Source: Nissolia schottii (Eukaryota; Streptophyta; Magnoliopsida; Fabales; Fabaceae). From it: DNA of 64,000 bases. A program made the position numbers and the translations under genes. Every line of letters begins with the position of its first letter. Within the stretch, counting starts at the first letter, position 1. Shown in pieces: positions 11,683 through 23,508 of the stretch. Below the pieces are notes generated by a model. The model did not search any database, was not told where the DNA came from, and saw nothing but the letters and a program-made list of their open reading frames with translations. Location of the stretch: positions 1,133,788 through 1,197,787 of the forward strand of contig QANU01013744.1 of assembly GCA_003254905.1 (NCBI GenBank). The letters are read 5' to 3'.

Positions 11683-12840
11683 TAGAGTAAGAACTAGTTA
11701 ATAGCAAAAAAAAAAAAAGAGTAAGAATACTTTTTAAAAAAAATTTGAGACATTTATGTATCTACTTTTTAGTTAATGCAGTAATTAAGATGTTTAAGAG
11801 AATTCTTAAGAAGATATATTATTACCCAAATAAGTTTTCTTTTCTAAAGTGAGAAAAGTGACTAAGTGCACTGTCATTAGATTAGTTAAGTAAATGCGCT
11901 AATGATAAAAAAGTAAAGAGAAATATTTGCATGTTCATGGTATACATTTAATGTATACTCTATGAATATTATTAATCATTAATTTTTAATTTTTTATATA
12001 TATTTTAAATTCAAATCACTGATTGATAATACTAATAAAATACATATTAAACGTGTTTCAGGAACCTATAAATATTTCTCAACAGTAAAACTACTTTTGG
12101 GTTTCAACCTACAAACAAGATTCATTAAAATCTAGAGACTATAATTACTATTGTATGGCAAGCAGTCTAACACAAAAGCTATTAGATTCCTAGAAATCTA
12201 GAACCATTAGTACTTAAACATTCAACGAATGATCATGTGTGATACATTTTAGCTGTGGATCTATGCAATGTTTAATTCCTAGATGGTGCATCTCTACACT
12301 TCTAATTGTTCCTAGCCATTTTACCTATCTTGTCCCTTTATTTTATTAATATTTGACATGCATTGCTTGTCTCTAAATTGACCCCTCTTCCAACTATGGA
12401 TGCTGCACCCTTTGAATTTAGGAAAAAAAAAACTAGATTATGAAAATTTAGTTGAAATAATAAGGCTAGATTATAATGAAATGAAAGCAACTACAATTTT
12501 ATGAAAATATTTTATAATTTAAGACATATATCTCTGAATTTTAAATTATGAGTTTTTTTTTCCTATTATTACTTGAGTTTAGAATTTGAGACATATATGC
12601 TCAACTTTTAAATTGTTATAAATATTGAAATATTATATATACTTTATGTCAAATCAAAACAGAAATTATGATTTTATTTATAATTAAATTTAAAATTTGG
12701 AATAAGTTTCTCTGAATTATAAGTGGTATCCATACTTTTGTAACAATTTTCCGATAACTATATTTTGATTTTGAATCATTGCAACTCAACTATTATCCAG
12801 TTCTGCTTCATGTACATCCTAAATTCATACACTATACATA
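11683..12840. other. AT-rich intergenic DNA, nothing recognised
   Basis: No coding exon, RNA gene or organised repeat was seen apart from poly(A)/poly(T) runs. Confidence 0.5.
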
Positions 12841-12859
12841 TATCCGTATTAATATACGG

Positions 12860-13062
12860 TGGGCTCACAATATAACCTCCCCCCTAATCTCTCTCTCCCA
12901 CTCTCACTCACTTGCCCGTCCAACACACGTGTAACCTCTCTCTTCGATCTCTCTTCACTTCTGATCCAAAAACATAGGAAACTCTGGTCCCTCTCTTCGA
13001 TCTCTCTTCACTCTCATCAAATCTCGTCGATCTCTCTTCACTCTCGTCTATCTAGGATTTGT
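12860..13062 (+). repeat. Pyrimidine-rich block with short direct repeats
   Basis: A CT-rich plus-strand block contains three to four copies of TCGATCTCTCTTCACT at about 12944, 12992 and 13029, each followed by CTGATC/CTCATC/CTCGTC. Such blocks are common in transposon leaders and in plant 5' untranslated regions. The open frame across it (STRVTSLFDLSSLL...) is just the repeat translated. No downstream coding sequence supports a gene. Confidence 0.5.
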
Positions 13063-13257
13063 TAGAGATATGAATGATTGAAAGAAAAAAAAAAAGAAAG
13101 CAAGATCAAAAGAAGGGATGTTGCTGCTTGTTATCATCTTTTAAATAAGAAAGAGAAAAGTTCGGGAAAAAAAAAACTAGATCATAATTGACAGGAGGAA
13201 GGAAAAGAAACAAAACATCAAAGCATAATTAACAGTGATGTAAACAAGTGCTTAATT

Positions 13258-14589
13258 TTTGCACATACGCCCATTTAATGTTTGTACTTATACCCATTTA
13301 AAGTTTACACACTTCTACAATACATCAAATTCTGCATTTATATGCATTTGTGACAAACACATAATGCTTATATCACATCATCTAAAGTTTATTCATGACA
13401 ATATGTAAAAAAATTGTGTCAAAATATTTATAATATTTATGCATTAATTGTTGAAAGGTTGAGAATTTGTCAAAATGCACATCATCTTCCTCAACAAAGA
13501 CAAAAACCTGTGAATAATGTTTGCACATGCGCTCATTTAATGTTTGCACTTATGCCCATTTAAAGTTTGCATACTTCTACAATACATCAAATTCTGCATT
13601 TTTATGCATTTGTGACAAACACATAATGCTTATATCACACCATCTAATGTTTATTCATTACAATATGTAAAAAATTGTCAAAATATTTATAATATTTATG
13701 CATTAATTGTTGAAAGGTTGAGAATGTGCCAAAATGCACATTCTATTCCTCAACAAAGACAAAACATGTGACTCGTGGATAATGTTTGCACATACACCCA
13801 TTTAGTGTTTGCACTTATGTTCATTTAAAGTTTGCACACTTGTACAATACATCAAATTCTGTATTTTTATGCATTTGTGACAAACACATAATGCTTATAT
13901 CACATCATCTGATGTTTATTCATGACAATATGTAAAAAAATTATGTCAAAATATTTATAATATTTATACATTAATTGTTGAAAGGTTGAGAATGTGCCAA
14001 AATGCACATCTTCTTCCTCAACAAAGACAAAAACCTGTGATCTGTGAATGATGTTTACACATGCGCCCATTTTATGTTTGCACTTATGCCCATTTAAAGT
14101 TTGCATACTTCTACAATACATCAAATTTTGTATTTTTATGCATTTGTGACAAACACATAATGTTTATATCACACCATCTAATGTTTATTCGTTACAATAT
14201 GTAAAAAATTGTGTCAAAATATTTATAATATTTATGCATTAATTATTGAAAGGTTGAAAATATGCCAAAATGTACATCCTCTTCCTCAACAAAGACAAAA
14301 CTTGTGATTTGTGGATAATGTTTGCACATATGCCCATTTAATATTTGCACTTATGCTCATTTAAAGTTTGCAAACTTCTACAATACATCAAATTTTGCAT
14401 TTTTATGCATGTGGCAAACACAATGCTTATAATATATCACATAATCTAATGTTTATTCATGACAATATGTAAAAAATTGTGTGAAAATGTTTATAATATT
14501 TATGCATTAATTGTTGAAAGGTTGAGAATGTGTCGAAATGCACATCATCTTCCTCAACAAAAACAAAACCTGTGACCTGTGGATAATAA
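13258..14589. repeat. Five-copy tandem repeat, unit about 265 bp
   Basis: The same unit starts at about 13261, 13523, 13788, 14057 and 14324. Each copy runs GCACATACGCCCATTTAATG, CACTTATGCCCATTTAAAG, TACAATACATCAAATT, GACAAACACATAATGCTTAT, CAATATGTAAAAAATTGTG, GCATTAATTGTTGAAAGGTT and CTCAACAAAGACAAAA, with scattered point changes. Spacing is 262-269 bp. There is no open frame common to the units. It is a satellite-like or transposon-internal tandem array. Unit length and head-to-tail order are read directly. Confidence 0.9.
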
Positions 14590-16030
14590 AGCTTCAGTGC
14601 ACTAGAATTTCACATAGACGTCAAAGAACAAAACTCTTCATGGAAATCAAAGAAAAAAAATCATGAAAACGGGGATAATGATGATAAACATAATAGAAAA
14701 TTGAATAACGATGATGAGAGATAATTAAAGAAAGGATGATGATGATGATAATCAAAGAATGGATAACGATGATAGGAGGATAAGAGGATGAGAGAATGAC
14801 GATGATGACGATGACAATCATAACATAACAAGAATGAGAAGTTGAAGACGATAAGTGAAAACAATGACGAGAACAAGTTCGGGATTTGGTGCGCATTGTG
14901 TATAATTATACGTTATACGTATAATCATCATTAATTGCGTATAAAACCATATAACAGAGTGGTGTATATACGGGTGTATGGTTTAGGAGTGTACATGGAG
15001 CATATTCATTCATCTAATTTAATTGAGCCTTGGATTTAGTTAGCCTTCCTTGTTAGTACCATGAAAACAAAATGGTTTCTTTCTTTATCTAGAGGATAGA
15101 AACTCACGATGAGGGAAAAACTCATTTCATACAAGATCAAAAGGATGTCTTCGGACACCCTAAGTGCTTACAGTAATATTTAAAAATATTTTATCACCAA
15201 GGAAATCAAGAATCAAATTCAAGCAATAATGAAGTATCGAAAAATAGTTTGTTAAACTTTGATAAATCATAAACCTAAACTTTGAACAATCTTTTTTTTT
15301 TTTACAAAATTAGGATGTTTACCAGTGTGAGTTTGATCTCCTATAAACATATTATTGGTCAATTTTGGCCTACCTTTGGGGCCTTGTATTTGGGTTGCTC
15401 CAAATCAATTTTTTTTTTCATTTATGAAAAGTTCTGATTTTATTAAAGAGAAATATGAGCGTTGAGGAGGGAGACCAAAAATTCATAAGGTCCACAACTA
15501 ATGTATAACTTAGCAATGTTATCAACAACGTTACAATTACGCTTAATAAAACAAAAATCAGCTTAATGAAACCAAGAAGAAAAAAATGTCTTAAACAATG
15601 GACAATCTTTTGATTAGGCTAAAATGTATAAGTATAACAAAAAAAAGAAGTAATGACGTAGTAATAGCAAAAGGCCAACTAGGTGAAGCAGTCCAGTTGG
15701 ATAGAAACAACCCTGTAAATGGTGCCTTGTTCTTCAACAAATAGAAAAGATGTTTCACAACATCAATATTTGTTTTAAGGTTAGGGATTTGTATTTTGTT
15801 TGGGTTTCTATGTCTAGTTTCATTCTATCAAAGATGATACGGAGATAAAAATAGTTGAATGAAGCACTTTCAATTAAATTTACACATATTAATCAGTATA
15901 AAGGAAAAGACTTTCATTGCAGTCCTCTTCCTTCAGTTTTAAAACAAACACAATTTAATGACTCAAAAACACTTAAAAATAATCGGGTTTTTGGCTGAAA
16001 ATCAGGTTGCAAAAGTATCTGCTTTCTAAT
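14590..16030. other. Intergenic DNA downstream of the NAD kinase gene
   Basis: A GAT-rich tract (GATGATGATGATAATC and similar) occupies about 14680-14870 and makes long Ile/Ser/His-rich frames on the minus strand that are not genes. A run of TATACGTTATACGTATAA palindromes is at about 14904-14925. The segment next to 16033 should include the 3' untranslated region of the minus-strand NAD kinase gene. Confidence 0.5.
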
Positions 16031-16032
16031 TT

Positions 16033-19000
16033 CTATTTTCTGACAGATTTCTCTATTTTCTGAATGGTTTCCCTCAAATCTTTCTGATCACTTGCCCTTT
16101 GAGGTGACAAAACAATGTCATTCCAAACAGAACCAGGTTCCATTATAGGGCTTGGTTCCTTGTAAAGTTCGTAGATTGAATCAGCTTCAGCATTCAAACT
16201 TCCTATCATCTTCAAGCATTTGATGTCTTCAGGATCCACAAGTAGATTGTGATCACCATCCTTCCACCCTATGAGCTACATTGTATATTTCAAGCAAGTT
16301 AGCTTCTTCACATTATAATTAATACTAATATAGAGTAAAATGAATCATTTATTTCATCAAAAGATTGATTAAAACATATACTCATGTATATTTTACCTTT
16401 GGTGGACCGCCAACAGCATTTGTGCAATAGAGCCTAGCATTATCAACAAGTTTGCAGTATCTATGAAATGCATTAGCAAATCTTTTGTGAGATTTCAACT
16501 GCGAATTCACCCTCACTGCCCTCCCAGTCATAATAGCTCTCCTGTCAAATAAATTCCAATGTGAAATGTTAACTATGCTACAACCACAAGACATTTTACC
16601 AAAGTAATAATTTAACTGAAACTCAAAAGTTTATGTTACCTAATGCCTCTAACAACAGCAATATAGCCATCACAAACTACACCAACTAGCTCTATTCGGT
16701 AAGGCTTTCGATTGCGCAGTTCTCCGTTACTATTTTCCTCTGGTTGTTGTTGTTCTTCTTCTTCTTCTGCCTCATTCACTTGTTCCCAGTAGTTTTCAGT
16801 GATGGTTCCATCTTCAGCTACTTTGTACCCTACCCCCATTCGGTACCTACATTTGTGAACATTTCTTGTCATAGCAATAGTTTGCTCCACAAAAGGTTCC
16901 CATGATAAGGTACCATCCATGATCACATCTCGCCCCTCATTCAGAGCTGTCACTAGCAGAGATGATGCTGCATCTGTTGAAGATTGATGCACCTGTTTCA
17001 GATTTTGATAATTTAATGTAATCATTAGTCAAAAATTGCTTGTAAGGGTCTAATATGTGGCCAATCCATAACATAAAGGAACTTTATCTTTATGTGAACG
17101 TGCAATTTTATTTATTTAGTTATTTTGTGTTTTTGAGAGTAAGCCTTAATGCAACAGTAAAGTTGTCAGTTACAAGTTTAAATCCTAGAAACAATCTCTT
17201 TGCTTGCGAGGAGAATAAGACTGCGTACATCTACCCTCCCTAGACCCAATCAAGTGAGAGCCTCATGCATTGAGCCGCCATTTATTTTGTGTTTCTATAG
17301 ACCATTTGGCATTTGGCACATGCTTAAGATAGTGTATGGTGGCAAGTTTAGAGGGAAGGGACAATAACATGGAGCTGTTTACATAGAACTTAAGAAGCAT
17401 TACCAATTCAGCAGTTTGAAGCATGTCATCATGGTGACCCCTAGAGCTAAGCGCTTGATATATGACATCAGTCTCCTTAAAAGCGTCTGCTTCCACAACC
17501 ACAGCATTTGAAGCTGCTCCTGCCCAGAATGGTCTGCCAAAACCATTTGATACATGTTAACTTCATTGTCATATACGAAGAAAAATATATCTGCATCACC
17601 ATATAGTATTGTGAATTTAGTACAATTAGCACTATTTGGTGGACTCTGTATGATCATTCACCATCGGTGGAATTTGTATGATGACATCACTCTCCTTATC
17701 GTGTTGTACTTAGACAAATGGAAAATTCTTGTAAATGCACAGGCCTAACAACTTTTTGATTTAGGCACACTCACAAAAAATTGGTGAAACCCATAAACAT
17801 GCAATTGTACTTTGAACAAAACTTGTGGGGCTCACATCTTTTGTAAGGATGCCTAAATCCAAATTTGTTAGGTTTGTATCCATGCAAGAATTTTTCTAGA
17901 CAAATAATGAAGAGAAATATTAGTTGGGGAGTTTCAAGTAGGTCTGGCTCACTAATAGAATGACATTTCAACTTTAGATAATAGATAGTAATGAGTTCTA
18001 TTAATACGTAAAGCTGAAATGCCTCGTTAAAAGTAATCCGAACAAAATCTTATTTTGCCTAATAATCTTTTCAGTAATGTAAGTATTAGATTTGAAAAAT
18101 GAAAGTAGTGCAAGAGTAGAATTTAAAGATGAGAATTAGTTACTCTTTGAGAATGTCTTTGAGAACAGTGCTCTTGCCAGCACCCATGCCCCCACCCATA
18201 AGCAGCAGCACAGGGCTTCTCTGACTGTGGGCGATGGGGACCACGACGTCCGTGCATTGTGAGTCACCCTTTATTGCTTTCATCTCTTCTACCAAAGTAG
18301 AGAACACTCTTGCCACTTTCAGCTTCCTGGTCACTGCCTCAAACCTCTGTTTCCTGCAATCATTGCTCTTAACCATCAATTTCTTTCATATTCTCACATA
18401 CATACATACATACATACATACATTTATTATGTAATAATAAGTGAATTAAAATTTCTATGTAAATTTAGAGAGAAGCTTACCTTGTAGCTGCCAATAGAAT
18501 GTTCTTGAGCTTTATTTTCTTCTCTGACTCGACACTCAACACCTGTAATTCATAGAATCAAATTCCTAGTTACTTCACATATCTGAATTTAGAATATGAT
18601 CTTGTTGAAGATAACGGGTAAGAATGAGAAAAAGTAGATGAAAATGAGAAAGGGTTAATAACGTACCTGACTAACAAGGGAAGAGGCTTGGTTCCAGTGG
18701 AAAGCAAAGTAAGTGAGGATGCATCTATCAAACTCGTCAATCAATTTCACGTACAAAGCATCAGGAGGGTGGTCCTTTTCATTAGATAGATATCCGTAAA
18801 TATTTTCCTCACACCCTTTGACCTTTCTCAAGTAGTCATGGGCCAATCTGCATAACTCTGGAACCTCACTGGCGTCTTCAAATCCAATCTGCCTTGCTAC
18901 AACCAAAAACAAGATGATTATGGGTTTCACTGTTAAATTAACTTAAGTGAAGTAAAATACATTTCTATCGTATTGATTCAACCATAAAATGCTTTAAAAT

Positions 19001-19452
19001 AAAATCTCCTTAATTAGCAGCATACAAGCGGGTCACTTTTCTTGATTACAAGAAAGAAAGAAAGAAAGAAATCCTTCATTGAAATGAAAAAAGGTTCAAA
19101 ATGTCCATTGACCTTTCAAATACACCTACCGACATAGTGGGAGAACTTCTCAAGCTTTCCAACGCGGCCAGATTCTGTTCTGTCTAGGCAGGGGATGAAC
19201 TTGTGCTCCTCATCTCCCACCAACCTTGACCTTTTCTGCCGGTAACGGGCGGCGGCGGTCGCGGCAATTAATCCGGCGAAGGATGCAGCCAGAACATGTG
19301 TACTAATGCTCATGATTTTACTGCCAGAACCACCTGTAAATTTATCCATATGTAGATGGACCAAGATAAATAAACATATGCTTTTGTGCTGCAAATTTAA
19401 TGGAGATAAAACAGAGTTATATAGCTTTGCTTCAATTACCTTGTAGTTGCAT
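16033..19452 (-). CDS. NADKc: Calmodulin-dependent NAD kinase (NADKc-type), 9 exons, 529 aa
   Basis: Exons: 19452-19440, 19333-19130, 18896-18667, 18542-18481, 18353-18144, 17533-17404, 16992-16640, 16541-16397, 16275-16033. All joins are GT/AG and in frame (1,590 nt). The N-terminus has one hydrophobic segment (about residues 17-33, HVLAASFAGLIAATAAA) followed by RYRQKR. A basic amphipathic stretch at about 170-197 (RKQRFEAVTRKLKVARVF) fits the calmodulin-binding site known in the family. The Walker A motif is GGGMGAGKST (223-232), followed by EADAFKETD and MDGTLSWEPF of the zeta-toxin-like kinase fold. An acidic Glu-rich loop lies in exon 7. In Arabidopsis NADKc (At1g04280) this enzyme makes NADP from NAD and ATP when Ca2+/calmodulin binds, at the mitochondrial periphery, and supports the pathogen-triggered oxidative burst. 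Length matches that family. A second in-frame Met at residue 12 is an alternative start. Confidence 0.9.
17133..17281 (+). mobile_element. Au-type SINE in intron 6 of the NAD kinase gene
   Basis: The plus strand reads AAGCCTTAATGCAACAGTAA, AATCCTAGAAACAATCTCTT, AAGACTGCGTACATCTACCC and GAGCCTCATGCATTGAG, the recognisable backbone of the plant Au SINE (tRNA-like head, then a CTGCGTACA and GAGCCT body). The insertion is bounded by a perfect 13-bp duplication, TTATTTTGTGTTT (17120-17132 and 17282-17294). It lies antisense to the host gene between exons 6 and 7 and does not touch the splice sites. Confidence 0.88.
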
Positions 19453-19522
19453 CTCGTTGGAGATTTCAGAACTTGAGATGGGTAAAGTTGTGAAAATGGG
19501 AGTTTGAAACTTAGTTCATCAT

Positions 19523-19563
<41 letters not shown>
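19523..19563. repeat. (TA)n microsatellite upstream of the NAD kinase start
   Basis: About 40 bases of alternating TA lie 70-110 bp upstream of the first proposed initiation codon (19452) of the minus-strand gene, in the expected core promoter or leader. Length variation here could alter the TATA-like context of the promoter. Confidence 0.9.
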
Positions 19564-19565
<2 letters not shown>

Positions 19566-19619
19566 CATCAAGGTCAAATGAAGCAATTGGATATTTCGAT
19601 CCAATTAAAAGTGAATAAA

Positions 19620-21180
19620 CAAATGAAGCTGTGCCAACGTGCTTTATAACCAATTGTATGCATCGAGAAAAAGCATTCTTTGCAAGTTGCAGTATTATAT
19701 TTCCATGTCATCATTCCTGTACTCATAGCTAATTATGACATCGATCATATAAAATTATATATTACTGTTAATTATTCTTATTATATATTTTCATGCACGT
19801 CTATTCTAATTAAATCAAATTCGAGGGTACGGTGGGGAATGAAGGGAAAAAAAAGTGGCTTCTTAGAAGGTCGAAAAGGATATTGTTGGGTACTCTGAAT
19901 GGAGTATTAGGTTATTCGCACCCAGGCAAATATCAAATAAATGTTTACTTTTCATTTTGATATTTTATAAATAATTAACTAATTTTTAAATTTAAATTAC
20001 ATTAATAAAAAAATTTCTTAACGTGCTCATGTCTAATGAAAGTACGGAAAAAGAAATAGATTAGTAGATGAAAGATAATAAATAAAAATCAATAAATTAA
20101 TAGAATTAATTCTATAAAATACTATTAATTTTTCTTAATTTTGAGAATTTTAATCATTATATTAGTACCAAGCATAACATAAACTGAAAAGTTATTTGAA
20201 AATGGAAGTCAATAAAAAAATGGAAAAAAAATGAGGTCATTGAGGTGTGAAATGAAAAAAAAAATGGGAAAAAAAATGAGTAAGGTTTTTAATTTAAGGG
20301 ATATTATAATCATTTTATATGAATTCAATTCATTTTTTATAAACTTTAATTTATTCATTCTAAATATAAGATTTCAATTCAATTCACTTTAGCATTCAAT
20401 TCTATTGAGAATTGAATTCAATTTTACCAAAAGAAAAGTTTTCAAACGGACTGTTGAGTTATCTTAAAGTCCAAACTGATTTGTGTTTTGATTTGGTGAT
20501 CATTTATTTCTTTGGTTTAATGATAGACATATATTACCTAAATACGTATATCATAAAAGAAATGGTATTTGAACATATATTTTTTATGGGAGTGTTTTAC
20601 TGTTCATTGGTATATAGAAGATTTGTGTGTAAACATTTAGAGATTTCATGTTTATCATTGGAGGATCGATGACTACAAATAATAAGTGATAAATAGTAAT
20701 ATTGTTATTTCATTTAATGAAAATTTATACGTGCAATTAAGTGAGGAATTTTCTTAAGAAAATTTAGTGAGTGCTTTGTCACTTATCTGATATGTGACTG
20801 CGGACACCTTAAACTTATTTCTAAATAACTGAAAAATCTTATCTTTCCTGGGTAAACTAAGTTAGAAGTAAAAAAACAAAAAACGGCCACTTGCATTTTA
20901 AATAAATGTCTTATTTCGCTTGCTCCAATATATTCTTTATGCCAGTATCTCTGCTGTTAACGTCCATTTTTTATTGTCATATGATCGGTTTGAAATGTGC
21001 ATATCGTCACATATGTGGCTGAATCTTTTTTTCTTATTTATTTATTTATTATTTTTGCATTAAGTGGGCTACATAGCCGTAGCATCCAGCTCAGCAATGA
21101 TGCTAACAATCAAACCTATCAAAGCATATATAATGCAAAAGAGAAAATTAATATCATAAGAAAAAATAATTCAAAAATGT
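19620..21180. other. AT-rich intergenic DNA upstream of the NAD kinase gene
   Basis: Nothing coding was recognised. Around 20340-20430 lies a run of TTCAATTC/GAATTGAATTCAATT palindromic motifs of the kind found at ends of small DNA transposons, but no paired end was identified. Confidence 0.45.
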
Positions 21181-21188
21181 GATAGATC

Positions 21189-21400
21189 AGTATGCATCAT
21201 GTTCTTGAAGTCTCTTCTTAGTACTCCTATAGTCTCCTTTTTGCTTTACCCAACATTGTTGAAAGACCCAAATACTGCTCCCTTAGCTCAGCTCCACCTG
21301 CTGAATAGAAGCCATATCCTCCTCCCTTGCCTTGAAAAAGAGAATGCTGTCATCTGCTGCGAAAAAAGATCATGTGAAATCCTCCTTGCTCATAAAAAAA
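21189..21400 (-). pseudogene. LINE-1 type reverse transcriptase fragment
   Basis: The minus strand gives CADDSILFFKAREEDMASIQ, with the (F/Y)ADD-type active-site motif of LINE reverse transcriptases followed by the typical LFFKA block. In another frame it gives EQYLGLSTMLGKAKRRL, matching the KYLGLP...G(R/K)xKK block that follows in plant LINEs. A deletion and frameshift join the two, and stops follow. It is a short relic with no functional capacity. Confidence 0.72.
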
Positions 21401-21499
21401 TAATGTTTTATCTTTTTCTTTTCCTTTAATAATCAAACTTTTATTTAAATATTTCAGTTTATTTTAATAAAAACAAATCTCTCTTATATATCAATTAAA

Positions 21500-21950
21500 T
21501 ATCTACTATAGGCTCGTTTGGTTTAACTTTTGGAGGAATTATTTTTAGAAAAAGTAAGTTTGAAGAATTACTTTTAAAAAAAAAATTAAAGTTGAAAGAA
21601 TAAATTTGTGTTTGATTTGGATATTTCAAAAGTAAGTTTAAAAGAATTATTTTTGTTTGGATATGATAAAATAAAATTATTGTTAAATATAAAATTACTA
21701 AAAACACATAATATAATTATAGAAGAGAGTAAAGTGTAAGTTGATAGGGGTAAAATGGTAAAATAGTTTTTCAAACTGAAAAATTGTAACTGAAATTAAA
21801 CTTAGATGCTAGGAGATAGCTTAATTAATGAAGTGTGACAAATTTAGTGCATGATGGATGCACCTTGAACCAATATGAGGGTGTAGTGTGGTCACAATAA
21901 ATCCAAGTGGTCTGCTTATTCATTAATATAATCTGACAATTGCAAGTATA
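21500..21950. other. AT-rich intergenic DNA
   Basis: The stretch begins with GGCTCGTTTGGTTTAACTTT near 21511, a motif seen at ends of plant MITEs, but no matching inverted end was identified. No gene was recognised. Confidence 0.4.
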
Positions 21951-21959
21951 AACTTGTTG

Positions 21960-22600
21960 CTCGTGCGTAGGGTACCCTCTTCTCTCCTTCCCTAATCAAC
22001 CAACCTTTCTCCCCTGCACTCCAACCCAATCCACCACCCCCAGCGCCACAACGACACCCCTTCGCCCTCCGCGGTGCCACCACCACAGACCTCGGTCGAA
22101 TCGTTTCATATCGATCGGTTTCCATATGCACCAGCTTCGCGATCTTAACCATGGTGCTCCATGGCACCCACTCCACCTGTGTCTCTCGTGTTCCATTTTA
22201 TGCTTAGGAGGACTTGTTTGGACTCTAGAAACCCTAACTTTTTGTTTGGAAGTAGAGCGTTCTTCACGGTTGATGGCGTCAGCGAGGAGAAGAGGCACGA
22301 GAGGCAACCCGTTAATTAATGTTTTTATGGGGTTGTTGTGGCTCACGACCATGAACCTGTTCAGTAGATCTCTCAGAAATTGCTCTTCCGTCACTTTTCC
22401 CTTTGTTGTTGGAAATATTACTCAAACAAGAAGAGGATCAAGATCTGGATAAAAAGGTTCCTAGAATATTGCAATGGCAGGGAGGGAGGTACATGCCTTG
22501 GTTTAGTTGCTCGAACGGATGGTGATGATAGTGTGCCATTGGTAATGCCCTTCGTTGAGGAGAATATTACAAATAAAGTCACTCTTTTTATTTTCTAAAT
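21960..22600. other. GC-richer block, possible decayed gene or transposon fragment
   Basis: This 640-bp block is clearly richer in GC than its surroundings. It carries overlapping open frames on both strands of about 85-130 codons (for example 22394-21996 minus and 22126-22452 plus). None shows a recognisable domain, splice structure or start context, and the plus-strand frames switch repeatedly. It may be the remains of a captured exon or a transposon leader. No function is assigned. Confidence 0.3.
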
Positions 22601-23508
22601 CTAGGGGCCACCACCGTAGGTAGTAATATAGGTCTTGCTTCAACTTCTCATGCATTTCTAAAAAAATTTGTTCTCTTCTTCAATTAGATCTTTGTAAGAG
22701 AAACAAAAAATATTCTAACTTTGTAATCATTTTAGTGTTTTTGAGTTTAGGGTTGGAATCTCCAATTTTCAAAAAATTATGTTCTTTGTTCTTGTTCATG
22801 AATGATGATGAAGATTGATAAAATTTTTGGTTCATGTGAGTTGTGTTGATGTTTAGTGTTTGTTAGATAAAAGTAAAATAATAAACCAAACATGTGGAGC
22901 ATTATTCAATATCATTTTACAGTCACTGTACCTAAGTTTTCAAGGTGTAAATGGTGAAACAAACATGTGCTATACAATAGAAATATGAGAATTTTGTTAT
23001 TTAAGAGGTGCGGTCAAAAGATACTTGTTGTCTAGACTTAAAAATAAAAAGTAAATCTTCTATGCATCTAATATTCAGTCACTTAAAATTTGGATCTCCA
23101 AAAAAATAGAAAAGTATCCATAATAATCTTTCATTAAGAATTTGCTCAAGTTCAATCATAAGAAGTCACTGATTCACTAATTTTATTAATAAGAGCTGCA
23201 ATGTTCAATGGCATTAAAGTCAATCCCACTTTGTCTCGATCATTACAATCATTTTCTGTCACAAATATTGGTCAGATCTTTTCATTTTTTATTTATTTTT
23301 TCAGTGGCTTATGAGTCATAAAACTGCTCCAGCTAATGATGCTTATTATTGCTTTTAAATTCCGCTTCAAATAGATGAAATTTGCCAGAATTTTCTGAAA
23401 TAAAGTATTCTTATAAGGTGCAGAATTGTTCTCTCCAAATTCTAAGGGTTCTTTAAAGTTGTGGCCGAACCTGTAGCACGCACACAAAGTCTTGCGTCTT
23501 TTTTCTTT
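22600..23508. other. Intergenic DNA up to the assembly gap
   Basis: AT-rich sequence with no recognised gene or organised repeat. Confidence 0.45.

Noticed and set aside
13258..14589. Regularly spaced repeats reminiscent of a CRISPR array
   Set aside because: Whole 265-bp units are repeated head to tail with no unique spacers, in a plant nuclear context.
14621..14896. Minus-strand frames rich in Ile, Ser, His and Tyr
   Set aside because: Translation of a GAT-rich low-complexity tract.
22126..22452. 108-codon plus-strand ORF and overlapping minus-strand ORFs
   Set aside because: No recognisable domain, competing frames on both strands, no promoter or splice evidence. Left as an unclassified GC-rich block.
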